Source: Halisarca cf. caerulea
Taxonomy: Eukaryota > Porifera > Demospongiae > Chondrillida > Halisarcidae
NCBI GenBank assembly: GCA_963170055.1
Contig: CAUJGJ010000188.1
Coordinates: 2,856,071 to 2,876,070, forward strand
Reading direction: 5' to 3'
DNA: 20,000 nt
Shown here: positions 18,203 through 20,000 of the stretch, piece after piece
How the letters are laid out: the number at the start of each line of letters is the position of its first letter
How positions within the stretch are numbered: position 1 is the stretch's first letter
The notes under the pieces: generated by a model
What the model was told of the DNA's origin: nothing
The model's database searches: none
What the model saw: the letters and a program-made list of their open reading frames with translations, nothing else
Made by a program: the position numbers and the translations under genes

Positions 18203-19273
18203 ATGGAAAATACTGAAAGGGAACGAGAAGTAAGACAAAGGCGAAGAGATCCTGTGTCGTGTGATGGACCACCTGTTCAAGAAAGGTCACTGGCGTCTGA
18301 CGAAGATAACGAAACGTTATCGCCAAATGATAGACGAAGTAGTACAAGCGACACAGACACTGGAGTGGACGAAGGTGATTCTGGGAGAGCCATCTTGAAT
18401 TGGGCATGGAGACGATGGAAGCACGTCTCGTTCGAAGCGCTACCTGAGTGGCTGAAGGACAACGAGTATTTGTTACATGGACACCGTCCTCCTCTCCCCT
18501 CTATCAGAGCATGCATCAAGAGCATGTTTCGTTTGCACACTGAAACGTGGAATATATGGACACATCTACTAGGAATGGTCTTGTTTCTCTTTGTTGCCCT
18601 GTGTTTGTTTCTTTTCCAAATGAGCGAGAGCATAAGCTCTGTCCCGTGGTATGAGAAGTTGGTTATTGGGGCCTTCTTCCTCGGAGTTGTCCTGTGTCTC
18701 AGCTGCTCTTTCCTCTTCCATATGCTCAACTGCCATTCTCCACATGTGGCCCACCTGTTTTCAAGGCTGGACTACTCCGGCATAGCCCTATTGGTCACTG
18801 GTTCCAGCATACCCTTCTACTATTACAGCTACTACTGTGCGCAGTTTTCTCGCTATCTCCACATGACTATTGTGGTCGTACTCTGCATCTTGTGCATGTG
18901 TGTCAGTTTGTGGAGCAAATTCTCGCATCCGAAGTACAGACCTCTGCGTGCGCTCATGTTTGTACTGTTTGGCTTGTACGGGGTCATTCCTGGGGTTGAG
19001 GTGATTGTGCGTGATGGCTGGAAAATAGCAACTGATGCTTATTCGGGTTGGTGGCTCATTTCTATGGGTCTCATATATATCGCTGGAGCAGGATTGTATG
19101 TGGCGCGTGTGCCTGAACGATTCTTTCCTGGAAAGTTTGACATTTGCCTTCACAGTCACCAGCTTTTTCACGTTTGTGTGGTCATAGCAGCATGGGTGCA
19201 TTACGACGGCATCCTGAACATGGTGAACTATCGCTTGAGTGTAGGGGTTGAGTGTCTAGCACCTCTTCCGTGA
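18203..19273 (+). CDS. Adiponectin receptor-like seven-transmembrane protein (PAQR family)
   Basis: This is an intronless 356-aa frame, close in length to human ADIPOR1 (375 aa). After a polar, charged N-terminal region (1-62), residues 63-120 carry the conserved run into the membrane core (LPEWLKDNEYLLHGHRPPLP, FRLHTETWNIWTHLLG). Seven hydrophobic segments follow. The PAQR zinc-site residues are all present: Ser169 and His173 in SCSFLFHML, Asp190 in RLDYSGIAL, and His319 and His323 in HSHQLFH. In the vertebrate receptors this site is linked to ceramidase-type hydrolysis in a membrane with the N-terminus inside the cell. Family and zinc site are clear; ligand and exact substrate in this organism are unknown. 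The gene is closer to ADIPOR1/2 than to other PAQR groups, judged by these motifs. It shares a short divergent promoter region with ARPC3. Confidence 0.95.
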   Translation: MENTEREREVRQRRRDPVSCDGPPVQERSLASDEDNETLSPNDRRSSTSDTDTGVDEGDSGRAILNWAWRRWKHVSFEALPEWLKDNEYLLHGHRPPLPSIRACIKSMFRLHTETWNIWTHLLGMVLFLFVALCLFLFQMSESISSVPWYEKLVIGAFFLGVVLCLSCSFLFHMLNCHSPHVAHLFSRLDYSGIALLVTGSSIPFYYYSYYCAQFSRYLHMTIVVVLCILCMCVSLWSKFSHPKYRPLRALMFVLFGLYGVIPGVEVIVRDGWKIATDAYSGWWLISMGLIYIAGAGLYVARVPERFFPGKFDICLHSHQLFHVCVVIAAWVHYDGILNMVNYRLSVGVECLAPLP

Positions 19274-20000
19274 AACCTCGTCCAAGATTTAATATTCCCG
19301 CTAGAAATTTAAACGGCATGTTATGGTTGTGGTATGTTATATTAATTTAAATTTATTTAAATTATATTTATAGCATGTGATAAATGTTTAATTTATTAAC
19401 TTGTAATGTTATTTCAATTACAAATCAAACAAATAAGCTATTTATTTCATTGTTATCTGCTGCTTTTGTGCAGGAATTAACTGCATGTTAAGTTAGATTT
19501 TCCATATATTGATGTGGACATTCACAATAATATCTAGTGTTTTTTTTCTTTTGATCTATTTCCTTCAATTAATGTTATAATGTAAAATAAGGTCAACAGT
19601 GTAATTAGCTATAATATTGTAATATATTGTACATTCAAAAAATAAAGAATATAATACACTATATTTGTATATTATACAGTATAATATGATGTATACATAA
19701 TTAAGCAAACACTGCAACCTTCGTGACAGCTTGCTATTATGCTGACCTACTGTATCATGAGTGTCTAAAGGTCACAGCTAGAGATACAGAACTAAAGGTG
19801 AGTCTACATGGCCCTATCAAAACTGATTGTGACAGCGCAAACCTATAATTCAAATTGTTATCATAATCTTCACTGTTACTGCAGTACTAGCTGTGTTATG
19901 ATCACATGCTGTGAATCAGGTCAATATGTACGTTCAATGGGACTGGTTGCAAAGATAAATACTCTACTCTCTAATATTTCTGAGCCTCGATCTGTAAATT
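19274..20000 (+). other. 3' UTR of the PAQR gene and AT-rich spacer
   Basis: The DNA is strongly AT-rich after the stop codon. AATAAA at 19641-19646 (within CAAAAAATAAAGAATATAAT) is the best polyadenylation signal, implying a 3' UTR of about 380-400 nt. No exon or RNA gene was recognised from 19660 to the window end. Confidence 0.55.
19641..19646 (+). terminator. Putative poly(A) signal of the PAQR gene
   Basis: It is a canonical AATAAA, 368 bp after the stop codon, in AT-rich DNA. Confidence 0.55.

Overview
This is animal nuclear DNA, most likely from a sponge (demosponge-like). The evidence is two conserved, intron-rich metazoan genes with short introns, an intronless adiponectin-receptor-family gene, and a tandem cluster of secreted collagen-like proteins. 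Those proteins end in a cysteine-rich domain of a kind I associate with predicted sponge and cnidarian proteins. The organism call is an inference. No bacterial, plasmid or viral feature was seen.

Positions 1-6882 hold three tandem plus-strand copies of an intronless collagen-like gene: signal peptide, short Gly-X-Y helix, coiled coil, conserved C-terminal domain. Copy 1 enters from the left edge and is broken by two frameshifts. Copies 2 (1851-3068) and 3 (5818-6882) are intact, with 29 and 12 Gly-X-Y triplets. Similar 3' flanks, full of (CA)n tracts, follow each copy. Between copies 2 and 3 lie three 174-bp inverted-repeat elements with TA target sites. 6883-8789 is repeat-rich non-coding DNA.

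8790-14744, minus strand, carries ten exons (385 codons) of MED23, a Mediator complex subunit. They match only about the first quarter of the protein. The last exon ends in a good splice donor, and no further MED23 exon could be found down to position 1. The collagen cluster is therefore either nested in a very large MED23 intron or the gene is broken. 15030-17943, minus strand, is a complete seven-exon ARPC3 gene (Arp2/3 complex subunit 3, 177 aa). 18203-19273, plus strand, is an intronless adiponectin receptor-like (PAQR) gene. It is divergent from ARPC3 across a 259-bp shared promoter region that holds a perfect CArG box.

Introns and spacers are heavily loaded with (CA)n/(TG)n microsatellites, several minisatellites and at least nine small inverted-repeat elements. 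One is hAT-like with a perfect 8-bp target duplication; two others share ends and a 9-bp target duplication. Three biological themes meet here: a tandemly expanding secreted collagen-like family, a transcription-coactivator gene whose introns are being remodelled by repeats (including tandem copies of its own splice-site regions), and an actin-nucleation gene with a possible SRF-type promoter site. The genes show no sign of forming a functional unit.
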